DNA from: Lacticaseibacillus suilingensis
Lineage (GTDB): Bacteria; Bacillota; Bacilli; Lactobacillales; Lactobacillaceae
DNA length: 64,000 nt
NCBI RefSeq assembly: GCF_016861845.1
Contig: NZ_BOLV01000001.1
Location: 124,001 to 188,000 of the forward strand
Reading direction: 5' to 3'
The notes under the pieces are model-generated. The model saw only the letters and a program-made list of their open reading frames with translations. It ran no database searches and was not told the DNA's origin. Each line of letters begins with the position of its first letter. Within the stretch, counting starts at the first letter, position 1. Shown in pieces: positions 32,358-43,000 of the stretch. A program made the translations under genes and the position numbers.

Positions 32358-32473
32358 ACAAAGGCGAACTTAGCCCGACAGCCAGCCTAGCTCAGGGCCT
32401 TGAAGCTGATTTTTGGCTTTGAGGCCCTGAGCGTAGCTGGATGCTCGGGCGTTGCCTTTGTGAGCGCAACTAA
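32358..32473. repeat. Structured palindromic element, copy 2
   Basis: Same architecture as 19104-19220: P1 ACAAAGGC (32358-32365) with GCCTTTGT (32454-32461); P2 GCCCGA (32373-32378) with TCGGGC (32445-32450); CCAGC/GCTGG; P3 CTCAGGGCCT (32391-32400) with AGGCCCTGAG (32422-32431). Compared with copy 1 the loops are conserved, while P1, P2 and P3 differ in base-paired fashion. It sits right after nrdD and before a terminator, so it is probably in the nrdD 3' untranslated region. Confidence 0.7.
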
Positions 32474-32521
32474 AGTTTGCCACCCGAAGCGCACCCTGAC
32501 TGAAATCGAAAGACAATCAAA

Positions 32522-32557
32522 ATGGCACCGCCTTACAATCGAGGCGGTGCCATTTTT
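32522..32557. terminator. Bidirectional terminator
   Basis: ATGGCACCGCC pairs with GGCGGTGCCAT and is followed by TTTTTG; the reverse side also ends in a T run. Confidence 0.9.
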
Positions 32558-32569
32558 GTCGAGGCGGAA

Positions 32570-33829
32570 CTAAGCTTTGACCAAATTCTCCGGGCGCTTA
32601 AGCAACTGCTGCTGCGCGATAATTCCAGCAAACATTGCCGTGATCAAAATCAGTACTGCGCCGGCGCCGAGGAAAATTTGGGCGGCGGGGACGTGATCGA
32701 ACAACCCACCGAAGAACACCACGCCGATGGGTGACAGCAAAGTGCTGATGGCCATGTCCAAGGCAAAGACGCGGCCTTGCATCTTGTGGGGGATGATTTG
32801 CTGCATGAAGGTGTTCAGCGGCGTGTTGACGAACACAATCACGGCGCCGTTGAGCAAACTTTGGGTGAAATAAATCACCGTCATGACCGGTTTGGAGAAG
32901 CCGAGCAGCGGCGGCAGACCCGTCGTCATAAAGATGACCGAGAGCAGGGCAATGTTGAGAAACGACACGGTCACCGGGTGGCGCTTGAGTTTGACTGCGG
33001 CGAGCAAAAGGCCGCCGAGGAACATCCCAACGGCAAAGCCGGAGTCGATGAACCCGTACTGGCGATCAGACAGCTTGAGCGTTTGAATCAGCAGGTAGGG
33101 CAGGCCTACGTTGATGGCGGCGAACACCAGATTGATGACGGCGCCAGAGGTGGTAAGCACTAGCAGGAGCTTCTGATGGAGCAAGAACTGAAAGCCGCCT
33201 TTGAAGTTGGTCCACAGCGAGGTTTTGGTTTGCTCGGCTTCTTCGGCCTGCGCGGCGGCGGAGAACTTTAAGCCCAGAATGGCGACCAACGCCACCAGCT
33301 CAAAGCCGATTTCAATGTAGGCAAACACGTTGATTGGCACCAGTGTGTAGACGAAGGCGCCGAGCAGGGGAGCCAAGAAGGTCGCTAGCGACGTGATGGA
33401 CTGGTTCAGGGAGTTGACGCGCTGCAACTCATCGCCGTCAAAGAGTTGGACTAGGCTAGCGGTCAAAGTGGTGCTCAGAAAGTTGTCGGTGATCTGCAAA
33501 ATGATGATGAGCACAATCAGTTCTGGATAGTACGCCTGAGGCCAGAGCTGAAAACTGAGGCCGAACAGCAGTAGGCCAATACTGGTGGCAATTTGGGCCA
33601 AAATCATCACCCGGCGATGGGCAAAGGTGTCCACCACGTAGCCAACGAAGGGCATCATAATCAGTGCCACCAATGGCCCGGAGATCATGCTGACGCCCAT
33701 GCTTAGCGCCGAGCCGGTGCGATGCAAAATATAGAGGCCAATGGCAAAGGACAACATGCCACTGCCAAAGGTGCCGGCGAATTTGAGTACCAGCATGCGA
33801 ATCATTTGGGGAGAACGAGTTTTGGCCAT
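32570..33829 (-). CDS. MFS transporter (MefA-like multidrug/macrolide efflux type)
   Basis: 419 residues with about twelve helices. The start 'MIRMLVLKFAGTFGSGMLSFAIGLYILHRTGSALSMG' and 'VVDTFAHRRVMILAQ' (loop 2-3 motif) are typical of the MFS_3/enterobactin-MefA branch. The stop is 15 bp after a terminator and the start lies 15 bp downstream of the LiaF-like gene on the same strand, so it may share a transcript with LytTR and LiaF-like. The substrate is unknown. Confidence 0.87.
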   Translation of the reverse strand: MAKTRSPQMIRMLVLKFAGTFGSGMLSFAIGLYILHRTGSALSMGVSMISGPLVALIMMPFVGYVVDTFAHRRVMILAQIATSIGLLLFGLSFQLWPQAYYPELIVLIIILQITDNFLSTTLTASLVQLFDGDELQRVNSLNQSITSLATFLAPLLGAFVYTLVPINVFAYIEIGFELVALVAILGLKFSAAAQAEEAEQTKTSLWTNFKGGFQFLLHQKLLLVLTTSGAVINLVFAAINVGLPYLLIQTLKLSDRQYGFIDSGFAVGMFLGGLLLAAVKLKRHPVTVSFLNIALLSVIFMTTGLPPLLGFSKPVMTVIYFTQSLLNGAVIVFVNTPLNTFMQQIIPHKMQGRVFALDMAISTLLSPIGVVFFGGLFDHVPAAQIFLGAGAVLILITAMFAGIIAQQQLLKRPENLVKA

Positions 33830-33844
33830 AATTGGGCTCCTTTA

Positions 33845-34603
33845 TTAGATGTAGTGCACCGTGACATCGCCGACATGGAAGTTGCCGGTTAACAAGACCT
33901 CTGGCCCTGATGGCACCGGCGTTTCGCCTTTTTCGGAGTAATCAACGGCAAAAGTCGGGAGCTTGGGTTGCAGATTCCATTCTTTGGGGATGTAAAGATC
34001 GACATCGCCGATTTGACCCAGCAATTCAATCGTCGCGGGTTCGGTGGTGATTTGCGCCTTATCGAAATAGACTTTGGCTTCACCCATATTGACGCGAATG
34101 CGAGCGTGGCGGAAGTCGGTGGTATTCACGTAGCGGACGGCACTACCCATGCGGACGCTGACCTCAAAGTTGGTCGGGGAATCGTCTTCCTGATAGTTTT
34201 GCTTGATCTCTTTGTTGGCTTTGTGCCAATCGCCGAGCGAGTAGCTGGTATCATTGACGACCAAGGTGCCATGATGCTCGTGCTTGGCTTTGGCCGGCCG
34301 GAAAATCAGTTCCAGGCCAATACTGATGAGCGCGGCTGCCCCGAGCAAGGTCCAGGGGACGAGGCGCTCAATTCCCAGCGGCTGGGCAAAGAGAATCCCG
34401 AGAAAACTCAGGCTGAATGCCATGCCAACGAAACTGAGGCTGGCGAGGCTTTTGAGGAAAGCGGCAACCAAAATCATGCCCCCCACGAGTGGCCAAAACG
34501 AAATATTGATGGTGAACATCCCTAGCTGCCCGGTGATCAAAACGCCAGCGCAGACGAGGAAGAACAAGCCCCAAAACCAGTTATGCCAATTATATTTTTT
34601 CAT
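33845..34603 (-). CDS. LiaF/LiaI-like membrane protein
   Basis: 252 residues. Four short hydrophobic helices fill residues 8-105 ('FWGLFFLVCAGVLI', 'FWPLVGGMILVAAFL', and so on), the LiaI/LiaF-like transmembrane region. A soluble beta domain follows (about 145-252), containing 'RMGSAVRYVNTTDFRHARIRVNMGEAKVYFDKA', the LiaF C-terminal repeat pattern. LiaF-type proteins modulate cell-envelope stress signalling. Here the partner is a LytTR regulator one base upstream instead of the LiaSR two-component pair. Confidence 0.75.
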   Translation of the reverse strand: MKKYNWHNWFWGLFFLVCAGVLITGQLGMFTINISFWPLVGGMILVAAFLKSLASLSFVGMAFSLSFLGILFAQPLGIERLVPWTLLGAAALISIGLELIFRPAKAKHEHHGTLVVNDTSYSLGDWHKANKEIKQNYQEDDSPTNFEVSVRMGSAVRYVNTTDFRHARIRVNMGEAKVYFDKAQITTEPATIELLGQIGDVDLYIPKEWNLQPKLPTFAVDYSEKGETPVPSGPEVLLTGNFHVGDVTVHYI

Positions 34604-34604
34604 G

Positions 34605-35048
34605 TTAAAGTCCTCTCATTTCATCTAAACGTTCTGTTAACTGCTTGTAGTAACGGCGCGACGCGTAAATCTGTTTGTGCGTCCCACCGAAGCTGACCAA
34701 ACAGTTGGACAGCGAACGGTTCAAGGCGCTCACGGCAAGTAAATTGATAATCGTCGATTTGCTGACCTGTAAAAAGATGCCAGGTAAGCGGGCGGCGAGG
34801 GTGTAGAGCCGTTCTTTGCTGAGGTAGAGGTCGTCTTTGGTATGGACTTGCAGCTGACCGCCCTCAGTTTGAATAAAGATGATTGCAGCTAATGGCAAGT
34901 AGCTTTCTTTGGCCCCTTGATACACCGCCAAGGTCGCCTCGGTCGCATCTAGCTGAGCCTTTAGTTTAGCGGCGAGTTTCGGGTCGTTGCTGCGAATAAT
35001 GACTTCTGGTTCTACCCAGCGCGGATCTTGTTCGAACTTAATATTCAT
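34605..35048 (-). CDS. LytTR family DNA-binding regulator
   Basis: 147 residues. The C-terminal LytTR domain is clear: 'IFIQTEGGQLQVHTKDDLYLSKERLYTLAARLPGIFLQVSKSTIINL' in part (about residues 56-105), ending 'RYYKQLTERLDEMRGL'. There is no receiver domain, so it belongs to the membrane-protein-controlled LytTR systems, whose regulator is usually inhibited by the co-encoded membrane protein. The gene directly behind encodes a LiaF-like membrane protein, fitting this model. AAAGGAGCG precedes the ATG. Confidence 0.88.
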   Translation of the reverse strand: MNIKFEQDPRWVEPEVIIRSNDPKLAAKLKAQLDATEATLAVYQGAKESYLPLAAIIFIQTEGGQLQVHTKDDLYLSKERLYTLAARLPGIFLQVSKSTIINLLAVSALNRSLSNCLVSFGGTHKQIYASRRYYKQLTERLDEMRGL

Positions 35049-35219
35049 ACTGTCCGCGCTCCTTTCTGCTGACAGGGTTTATTAGACCATTAAAATTCGC
35101 TAAGGAAAACACTTTGGCCGTAAGTGGTCAAATATTCGCCTCAACCGGTCGTCTATTAGTGTATGGCAGGTGGCAGTCGGCAGCAATCAACCACAGCTTG
35201 AGTTGAGAAGGTGAGGCGG

Positions 35220-35282
35220 TTCTCATCAAACCATGAGAATTAGGAGAAATGATTCGATTACGAAAAGTAAGCAGTGTATAAT
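35220..35282 (+). promoter_or_regulatory. Promoter and inverted repeat upstream of amino-acid ABC genes
   Basis: TTCTCAT (35220-35226) and ATGAGAA (35233-35239) form a perfect inverted repeat 13 bp before TTCGAT (35253), which is followed after 18 bp by TATAAT (35277-35282). The repeat may be an operator. Confidence 0.5.
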
Positions 35283-35318
35283 AGGCGGTATTGATTTTCA
35301 GAAACGGGGGAGAATAAT

Positions 35319-36110
35319 ATGAAAAAATGGTTACTCGCTTTGACCAGTCTGGTACTCTTGGGGGCCTTGGCCGCATGCGGGAGCAAACCAGCCAGCAAGG
35401 ATGCAGGTAGTGACATGAAGCTCGTCACCCCGAAGACCTTGACCATCGGCCTGGAAGGTACCTACCAGCCGTACAGCTACCATGAAAACGGCAAGCTCAC
35501 TGGCTTTGAAGTGGAACTCGGTAAAAAGATTGCTGCCGAACTCAATTTGAAGCCTAAGTTCGTTGAAACCAAGTGGGATTCCCTGATTGCTGGGCTCGAC
35601 GTGAACAAGTATGACTTGATTCTGAACAATGTCGCCAAGACGCCAGAACGCGCAGCGAAGTATCGCTTCACGGCGCCTTATACCTCAGGCAAGTCGCAGT
35701 TGGCGGTCAAAAAGGACAACACCACGATCAAGTCGATTACCGATATCAAAGGTAAGAAAATGGCCCAAAGTGTGACCTCGAACAATGCCGCTAACGTCAA
35801 GAAAATGGGCGGCGTGATTGTGCCAGTTGAAGGCTTCGCCCAGTCTGTGACCCTGATTGAACAAGGCCGCGCAGAAGGCACGGTGAACGAAGCGGCGGCC
35901 TTTTATTCCTATTTGAAGCAGCAGCCAAATGCTGATATCAAATTAATCAGCGTCGGCAATGCCTTCAAAGCTAACCCAGCGCGCGGTTTGCTGCGCAAGG
36001 ATGAAGGCACGCTGCAAAAAAAGGTGACCCAGGCCATCGAAAAGTTGCGCAAGAACGGCCAGTTAGGTCAATTATCTAAGAAATATTTTGGCAGTGATAT
36101 TACCAAGTAA
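35319..36110 (+). CDS. Amino-acid ABC transporter substrate-binding lipoprotein
   Basis: 263 residues. The lipoprotein signal has lipobox L-A-A-C with Cys21, then 'TLTIGLEGTYQPYSYHENGKLTGFEVELGKKI', the family 3 (polar amino acid) solute-binding start. 'YDLILNNVAKTPERAAKYRFTAPY' carries the ligand-contact segment. The sequence most resembles cystine/glutamine-type binding proteins; the ligand is not certain. GGGGGAG precedes the ATG. The permease gene follows 28 bp later. Confidence 0.93.
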   Translation: MKKWLLALTSLVLLGALAACGSKPASKDAGSDMKLVTPKTLTIGLEGTYQPYSYHENGKLTGFEVELGKKIAAELNLKPKFVETKWDSLIAGLDVNKYDLILNNVAKTPERAAKYRFTAPYTSGKSQLAVKKDNTTIKSITDIKGKKMAQSVTSNNAANVKKMGGVIVPVEGFAQSVTLIEQGRAEGTVNEAAAFYSYLKQQPNADIKLISVGNAFKANPARGLLRKDEGTLQKKVTQAIEKLRKNGQLGQLSKKYFGSDITK

Positions 36111-36138
36111 TTAGAACGCAGAACCAAGGAGGCTATTT

Positions 36139-36840
36139 ATGAGTGCATGGCAAATTGTGACCAAATCACTACCCGATTTGTTGGTGGCGATGTTGAAATA
36201 CACAATCCCGATTACCCTGATTTCATTTGTATTAGGGCTGATTTTGGCTGTGCTCGTTGCCTTGGTGCGGATCTCGCCCTCGCGTAAGCCACTGATGCAA
36301 GGACTCAAGGGGCTGAGCTGGTTCTATGTGTGGATTTTCCGGGGCACGCCGCTCTTGGTCCAACTGTTTCTGATCTTTTTCGGCCTGCCTTACCTCAAGG
36401 TTAATGGCGCCCCCATTATCGAATTGAACGCCTGGACGGCCGGCATTTTGACTTTCGCGTTGAACACCGGCGCTTATGCCTCAGAAACCATCCGCGCGGC
36501 GATTTTGTCGGTGCCGGAGACGCAGTGGGAGGCGGCACGCGCATTAGGAATGAAAAAATCTTTGATTTTACGCCTCGTGGTTTTCCCGCAGGCGCTGCGC
36601 ATTGCCCTGCCGCCACTGTCCAACAGCTTTATTAGCTTGATTAAAGATACGAGTTTGGCGAGCGGCATTACCATCATCGAAATGTTCCAAGTCAGCCAGC
36701 AATTCGCTGCGCTATACTACAATCCACTGGTGTCCTACAGCCTGGTTGCGTTCCTGTATTTGATGCTGACCACCGTGCTGACAGGTGTTCAAGCCTGGTT
36801 GGAGAAACGCACCAGCCGGTATCTCATTCAAACGGCTTGA
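36139..36840 (+). CDS. Amino-acid ABC transporter permease
   Basis: 233 residues, HisM/GlnP type with five helices. The EAA loop 'VPETQWEAARALGMKKSLILRLVVFPQALRIALPPL' in part (about residues 125-160) contacts the ATPase. 'WFYVWIFRGTPLLVQLFLIFFGLP' is the standard family motif. AAGGAGG precedes the ATG. The ATP-binding subunit is not present before the terminator at 36879, so it must be encoded elsewhere. Confidence 0.93.
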   Translation: MSAWQIVTKSLPDLLVAMLKYTIPITLISFVLGLILAVLVALVRISPSRKPLMQGLKGLSWFYVWIFRGTPLLVQLFLIFFGLPYLKVNGAPIIELNAWTAGILTFALNTGAYASETIRAAILSVPETQWEAARALGMKKSLILRLVVFPQALRIALPPLSNSFISLIKDTSLASGITIIEMFQVSQQFAALYYNPLVSYSLVAFLYLMLTTVLTGVQAWLEKRTSRYLIQTA

Positions 36841-36878
36841 TTGCGATTGTAAATATAATCTGAATTAGACCAGTCAAA

Positions 36879-36927
36879 AAAGCACTACCGCGCGCTTGCC
36901 CAGCAAGCTCACGGTGGTGCTTTTTTG
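36879..36927 (+). terminator. Terminator of the ABC transporter operon
   Basis: AGCACTACCG pairs with CGGTGGTGCT through a long stem with TTGC/GCAA at the tip, followed by six T. Confidence 0.88.
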
Positions 36928-36932
36928 CTCCC

Positions 36933-36968
36933 TTAACAAATTCAATTATTAATAATAGATTTTGTTAA
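36933..36968 (+). promoter_or_regulatory. 36-bp dyad-symmetric AT-rich element upstream of the adhesin gene
   Basis: TTAACAAA (36933-36940), the palindrome ATTATTAATAAT (36945-36956) and TTTGTTAA (36961-36968) share one centre of symmetry, with 4-bp gaps. It lies about 85 bp upstream of the adhesin ATG and just before a TTGACG (-35 like) at 36971. It is a likely operator. Confidence 0.55.
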
Positions 36969-37052
36969 TATTGACGTTTCAATAGCTGGCGATGATGTTA
37001 GGATAACCTTGAATCTATGTAGGTAGAACAGATTAGAGCTGGGGGGATTACG

Positions 37053-40000
37053 ATGCAACATCGTTCATATCGGCAACTAAATCAAGCACTCACGGAAAAA
37101 AAGGAACATTTTCGCATGTATAAGGTTGGCAAGGTCTGGCTGACTGCCGGGGTTAGTCTACTGTTTGTCAGCTTGCTCAGTGCGGCCCCGCAATTAGCCG
37201 TTAAGGCTGATACTGTCAGTGACGCGCCGCAGGCAACCGCCACCACGAAAAATGCGCAAACGGCCGCAGCCGCCACTACACCCGCAGCGGCGGCTAAGGT
37301 TGTGATTCAGGCCAAAACCATTACTGCCGGGACCGACATGGCGCAGGTGGTGATGCCAGTTCAAATCGAAAATTTGACGGCCCCAGCCTGGACAGCCAAG
37401 GACTTTGACTACACGCAAGTTCAGGCTGATCAAGCTGGCACGTATCGCGTCAACATAAGCGCCCAAGGGCTTGCTGACCTGAAAGCCGCTAATCCTGGCG
37501 TGGATGTGACCACTGCGACGGTGACGGCTGGCACGCTGACTGTGCAAAAGGGCCAAGCAGTCGCCGCCACCTCTGCGGCAACCCCGGACACAACGAGCTC
37601 GGCAAATGCAGCCTCGGCAATTAACACCAAGGCCACTACCGCCCAGGCCAGTGCTGCCACACCGGCCCCGCAAGCGACGAGTGCCGAAGCTGGCACGCCA
37701 ACGACCAGCAACGTTTATGCTAATGTAACCACCTCTACCGATACGATTGGTTACGGTAGTGGTGCCACGAGCCTGGTGGTGAATTTCTCGATGAACGCAG
37801 TGGCAGGGGATACTTTCACCATCACGATTCCTGCTGGTGGGGCGGTCATTGATAATGCTGAAAATGCCAAAGTCACCACGTTGACGGCCGCACAAGGTAC
37901 CACCACGCGATCGACCGGTAAAGATGGTTCGCTGGTTGTGACCAATCACTTCATAGCGGCTGGCAGTTACCAACAAGCCATTACCATGGCGCTTAAGAGT
38001 ACTTACAATGGCCAAGCCTCCCCTGCGCCTGACATTGGGACGACGACCCAGACTGGTTCCTATAGTAAAAATGATGTCCAGCAAGGTACCTTCTCGATTA
38101 CCCAGGTTGTGAACCCACAGGCCAAGCCGACCGCCCCAACGCGGGTTAATCCTCAAACCGGCGTCGTGGCGGTTTTGCCCAACCAAAATTATGTCTATGA
38201 ATTTCGGGTGAATGAAAACACCGGCGTTGACTCGCAGGATAAGTATTATTCTGCCCTTGTTAATTCAGGGGTCAATTATGGCACCACGATTACCCTGCCG
38301 GTGCCGACCGGATTCACGCTGAATGAGGCCTTAACGAAGCGAATCAATGGCTTTACCGATGGCACTATCATCACGCAGCCTGGTGGCACAGGCAACGCCA
38401 TCATCATCACGGCTCCTAAAGGCGCTGGCCAGCAGAGCTGGCAAAATCCGCGGGGTTATCTGTTAGTTGGCGCCTATGACGTCGCCCAAGCGGCAGCAAC
38501 ATCGACACTCACCGCCAGCGGTGCCGCCACCGTGGTGCAGCAACATAGTGACGATCCCACCGATACCGTGACCTACTCAGCTAATGCCGCTTGGACCGAG
38601 CAACTGCTCGGCGCGAATAAGACCGGCGAGGCCGCGGCCAAGGTCACCGTGAATGGGAATAGTTCGAGCACGCCGGAACAGCTGGTGTTGGATCAAGATT
38701 CCAGTGATGATCCGGCCAATCTGGGCCGTTTTTCCTTTACTTATCAGGCGCCAGCCGCAGCTAAAGATCTCACGATTACAGCCGCGATTCCTAACGGCTT
38801 AGCGGTTAATCAAGTCACGGTACCGACCCTTCAGTACTCGACCAAGGGCTATCTGCCTGATACCACCAGTTATGCTTACACCTTGACCCTGCAAGATGGC
38901 ACCACTGAAACGGGCACCGTGGCAGCCGGCGGCACCATCACCAGCAGCGGCGTGATTCGTCAATTAGTGCTGCAGCCAAATACGATAGAAGCCGGAGCGA
39001 CGGTGGGTGACTTTACGCTGATGGGCCATTTAGCTGCGACCTATGATGATGGCACGGCGGTTAAAGTGGGTGATCAGCTTAAGACGCAAGTGACGGTCGC
39101 GCAAAATGGATCGACAATTGGTGGCGCCGATTTCACGCAAACGGTCAAAGAACCCTTCGCTTTCGCTGGTGGTCAAGTGCGGCAAGACGATAAATCGGCC
39201 GGGGCCATCGGGGGCATCATGCAGCTGGCCGGGTCTGGTGACTATCCGCATACCGCGAATACCGTTTTCGAGCCCATCTTGTACTTTGTGTTGCCCAAAG
39301 ATACCAGCATCGAAAATATGGCCACTAATCTCACCACGGCTGATGATAAACAGGGCCTCACCACGACGCCTGGCCACCCGACCGTCACGCAGTTCAAGGC
39401 GGACGATGGTCGGACCGTGGTCGAATTCGATTACACGGGCACCGGTGAGTCGGTCAACACGACGACATACGGGACTGGCGGCTACATTACCCTCCGCAAC
39501 TTGGCCGATGCGCTAGCTGGGACCAGCGACGGTGAAATTTATATGACTTCGGCGACCACCACGATTCAGCCCCACATGTATTTGGGCAAGGTCACTGATC
39601 TGTCATTAACCGCTGGGGATGCCAATGCAGTGTTGCTCGACAAGCAGCCTTGGTCCATCACCACGGTTTCCTCAGTTTACGGGGCTGCCTCGGCTCAAGG
39701 TGATGAGGCGAACCCGACGGATAATGCTAGCTTGGCCAGCACCAGCACCAAGCCGCTCACGTTCTATGTCACGTTGGCCAACACCACCGGTATCGCCAAC
39801 GGTCCGGTGGGGATGGCGGTTAATTTACCAGTGACAGGCCAAAATGGTTCAACCTACACCTTTAATCTCACCGGCCCAGTGGCTTTGCCGACCGGAATCA
39901 GCGGCACAGTGTATTACAGCACGAACCAGGCCGATTTGAGCAAGGAACAGACCCAGATGGATTTGACCGGGTACGTGACCGCCGACCAAGTCACCGATTG

Positions 40001-43000
40001 GTCCGCTATTCGCTCAGTTTACATTGCTGTCGACACGTTGGCCCCGAATTCCTCGACAGGTCGGCTCGCGCTGGTCGGCGCCACCAGCTTGCCAGTCAGC
40101 GAGGAAATTGGGACTGAAGGTTATTTGCAAACCGGTTTCTTCGCGCAATCCCTGGCAGTCATGGCGCAACAACAAGCGGCTTCGATTAAGATTGTCCGCG
40201 AGAGCAATTTGACAACTCGGGTCCACTATGTCGATGCCAACGGTCAAGACCAGTACATCATTTTGCCTGACCTCAAGCAAAATCTGGCCGAAAAGACGGA
40301 TCAGGTCTTCGCTAACTTACCAACGACTGCCGCTACCCTATCCGCCGCGGATCAGGCGCTCTTGCCGCAAGGATATAAGTTCGTCGACCATCAAATCACC
40401 TTGTATGCCAAAGATGGTAAAACTAAGCTGGCCACTTTGGCTGATAATCCCGCCGTTTTGATGAGTGCTGAGGCTGAGGATGGCTACCTGCAGTACGAGC
40501 TGCAGCCACTTTCGACCCAACTAACCGTGCAATATGTGGACACCATCACCGGTGGCATGGTGAAGACCGATGCGATCAAGGGCAACGTTGGTGACACAGG
40601 TGAGTATACCGTTCAGGTGCCAGCTCACTATGTGCTTGCGGCCGGAGAAACCGCGACGCGCGCGTACACGTTGACCGTCGATGCAACAGCGCCCTTGGTG
40701 ATTAAGCTCAGCCATGAGATTACTCATGGCAACGTGACGACCACGCGCACCATTCATTACGTGATTGCTGGCACTGATCAAAGCAAAGCCCCAGCCGCCA
40801 CCATTCAGACGGTGGAATGGCTGACTTCGACGGACCAGGTGACCGGCGCGACGATTGCCACGCCGCAAGCAGGCTATGCCGCAGCGGTCAGTCCAACCGT
40901 GACGGGGTACACGCCGAAACCATCAACAGTTGCGGCTCAGGATCTTGTCGCTATCGCGCAAACGCCAACGAACAGTACTGTTACCGTGACCTATACGCCC
41001 AATGACACCAAGCTAGTCGTGCAGTATGTGGATGATGTGACTGGCAAAGAAGTAAAGTTCACGCCATATTTGGGCAAAGTCGATGAACCGTTGACTTACA
41101 CGGTTGATTTCACCGGGCTAACCGGCTATCGCTTAGCAGACGGTCAAGCGGCGCAAGGCACGATGACGCTGACGGCAGATGAGGCGCAGAACATTGCCGT
41201 CATTCACCTGACCCATGAGCTAACCTATGGCCGGGCCACCACGACTCGGACCATCACTTATCGCATCGCGGGTGATGACCAAAGCAAAGCGCCCAAGGCC
41301 GTGACGCAAATTGCCAGCTGGCTGACCACAACCGATCAAGTGACTGGCGTGACCGTGGCCACCCCACAAAATGGTTACGGCGCGGTGGTCAGTCCGACCG
41401 TGAAAGGGTACACTCCAGATCTCACCGTAATTGCCCAGTTAGGCTTGGCCGCGACGACTGAAGCACCGAAAAACACTGAAGCCACCGTGCTGTATACGCC
41501 AGATGCCGCATTACTGAAGGTGCATTATGTTGATGATGTGACGGGTAAAGAAGTCAAGCTGCAAACGCTCGTTGGTCAAACCGACGGCACCATTACCTAC
41601 CAGGCTGACCTGAGTGACCTTAAGGGTTACCGGTTAGCGGACGGCCAAGTGGCAGGCGGGGTCTACCAAGTTCTCGCACCAACTGGCGAGGTGACGATTC
41701 ACCTAACGCATGAGGTCAATGACGGCACGCTGCAGACGACCCGCACCATCCAGTACGTGATTGCCGGCAGCGACCAAAGCAAGGCACCGGCGCCAATCGC
41801 GCAAACCGTTACCTGGCATACCACGACAGACAAAGTGACCGGGGAAACCGTGGCCACCCCGCAGGCAGGTTACCCTGAAGTGACCAGCCCGACGGTGGCG
41901 GGCTACACCGCTGATACGCCGGCAGTCGCTCAGCAGGCGCTGCGAGCAACCACTAAGCTGCCAGGTGATAGCACGGTGATGGTGACCTATACCCCAAACG
42001 CGGCGACCTTGACGCTAGCCTATCTTGATGATGTGACTGGCAAGACGGTGGCAACAGGGACGGTGGCCGGGACGACGGATGCTGTCGGCAGCTACACCGC
42101 GGACTTGAGTCGCTTAACCGGGTATCGGTTGGCTGATGGCCAAGCCGCGCAAGGGACTGTGCACCTGCCGGTCGGTGGCACCACAGTGGTGATTCACCTG
42201 ACCCATCAGCTGGCGTATGGTCAGACCACGACAACGCGGACCATCACTTACCAAATGGCTGGCGGTGATCCAAGCAAGGCGCCAGCGCCAGTCGTGCAAC
42301 CGGTGCTCTGGCACACAACGACGGACAAGGTGACCGGTGAAACGGTGGCCACCCCGCAAAGCGGTTATTTGACTGTTACCAGTCCCGCTGTTAGCGGCTA
42401 CACCCCAGATCAGGCGCAAGTCGCGCAACTGGGCTTAGGAGCCACCACGACCCCAACCAATGCCACGGCCACGGTGATTTATTCACCGAATCCAGCGCTT
42501 TTGACCATCAACTATGTCGATGATGTCACCGGGCAAACGGTCAAAACTCAAACGCACCCTGGCAGCATCGATGAAAGCATTAACTATGCGGCGGACCTCG
42601 CTGGCCTGAGTGGTTATCAGCTGGCTGAGGGCCAACCCGCGCAAGGCACGTATCGGTTCAATGGCGCATCCGGCACTGTGACCATTCACCTGACCCATCA
42701 GGTGACCTATGGTGAGATTACCACGACGCGCACCGTCATTTACCAAATGGCCGGCGGTGACCCAAGCAAGGCCCCGGCGTCAGTCGTGCAGACCGTGCAG
42801 TGGTTGACCACCACAGATGCTGCGACCGGCCGCACTGTGGCCACGCCGCAGTCGGGCTATGCCGCGGTGGTGACACCAACGCGAACCGGCTATACCGCAA
42901 ACCTTGAGCAGGTTGCGCTTTTGAGCTTGGCGCCGACCAGTGCGCCGACTGCGATCACTGTTCATGTCACGTACACCCCGGATGCGGCAACGCTGACGGT

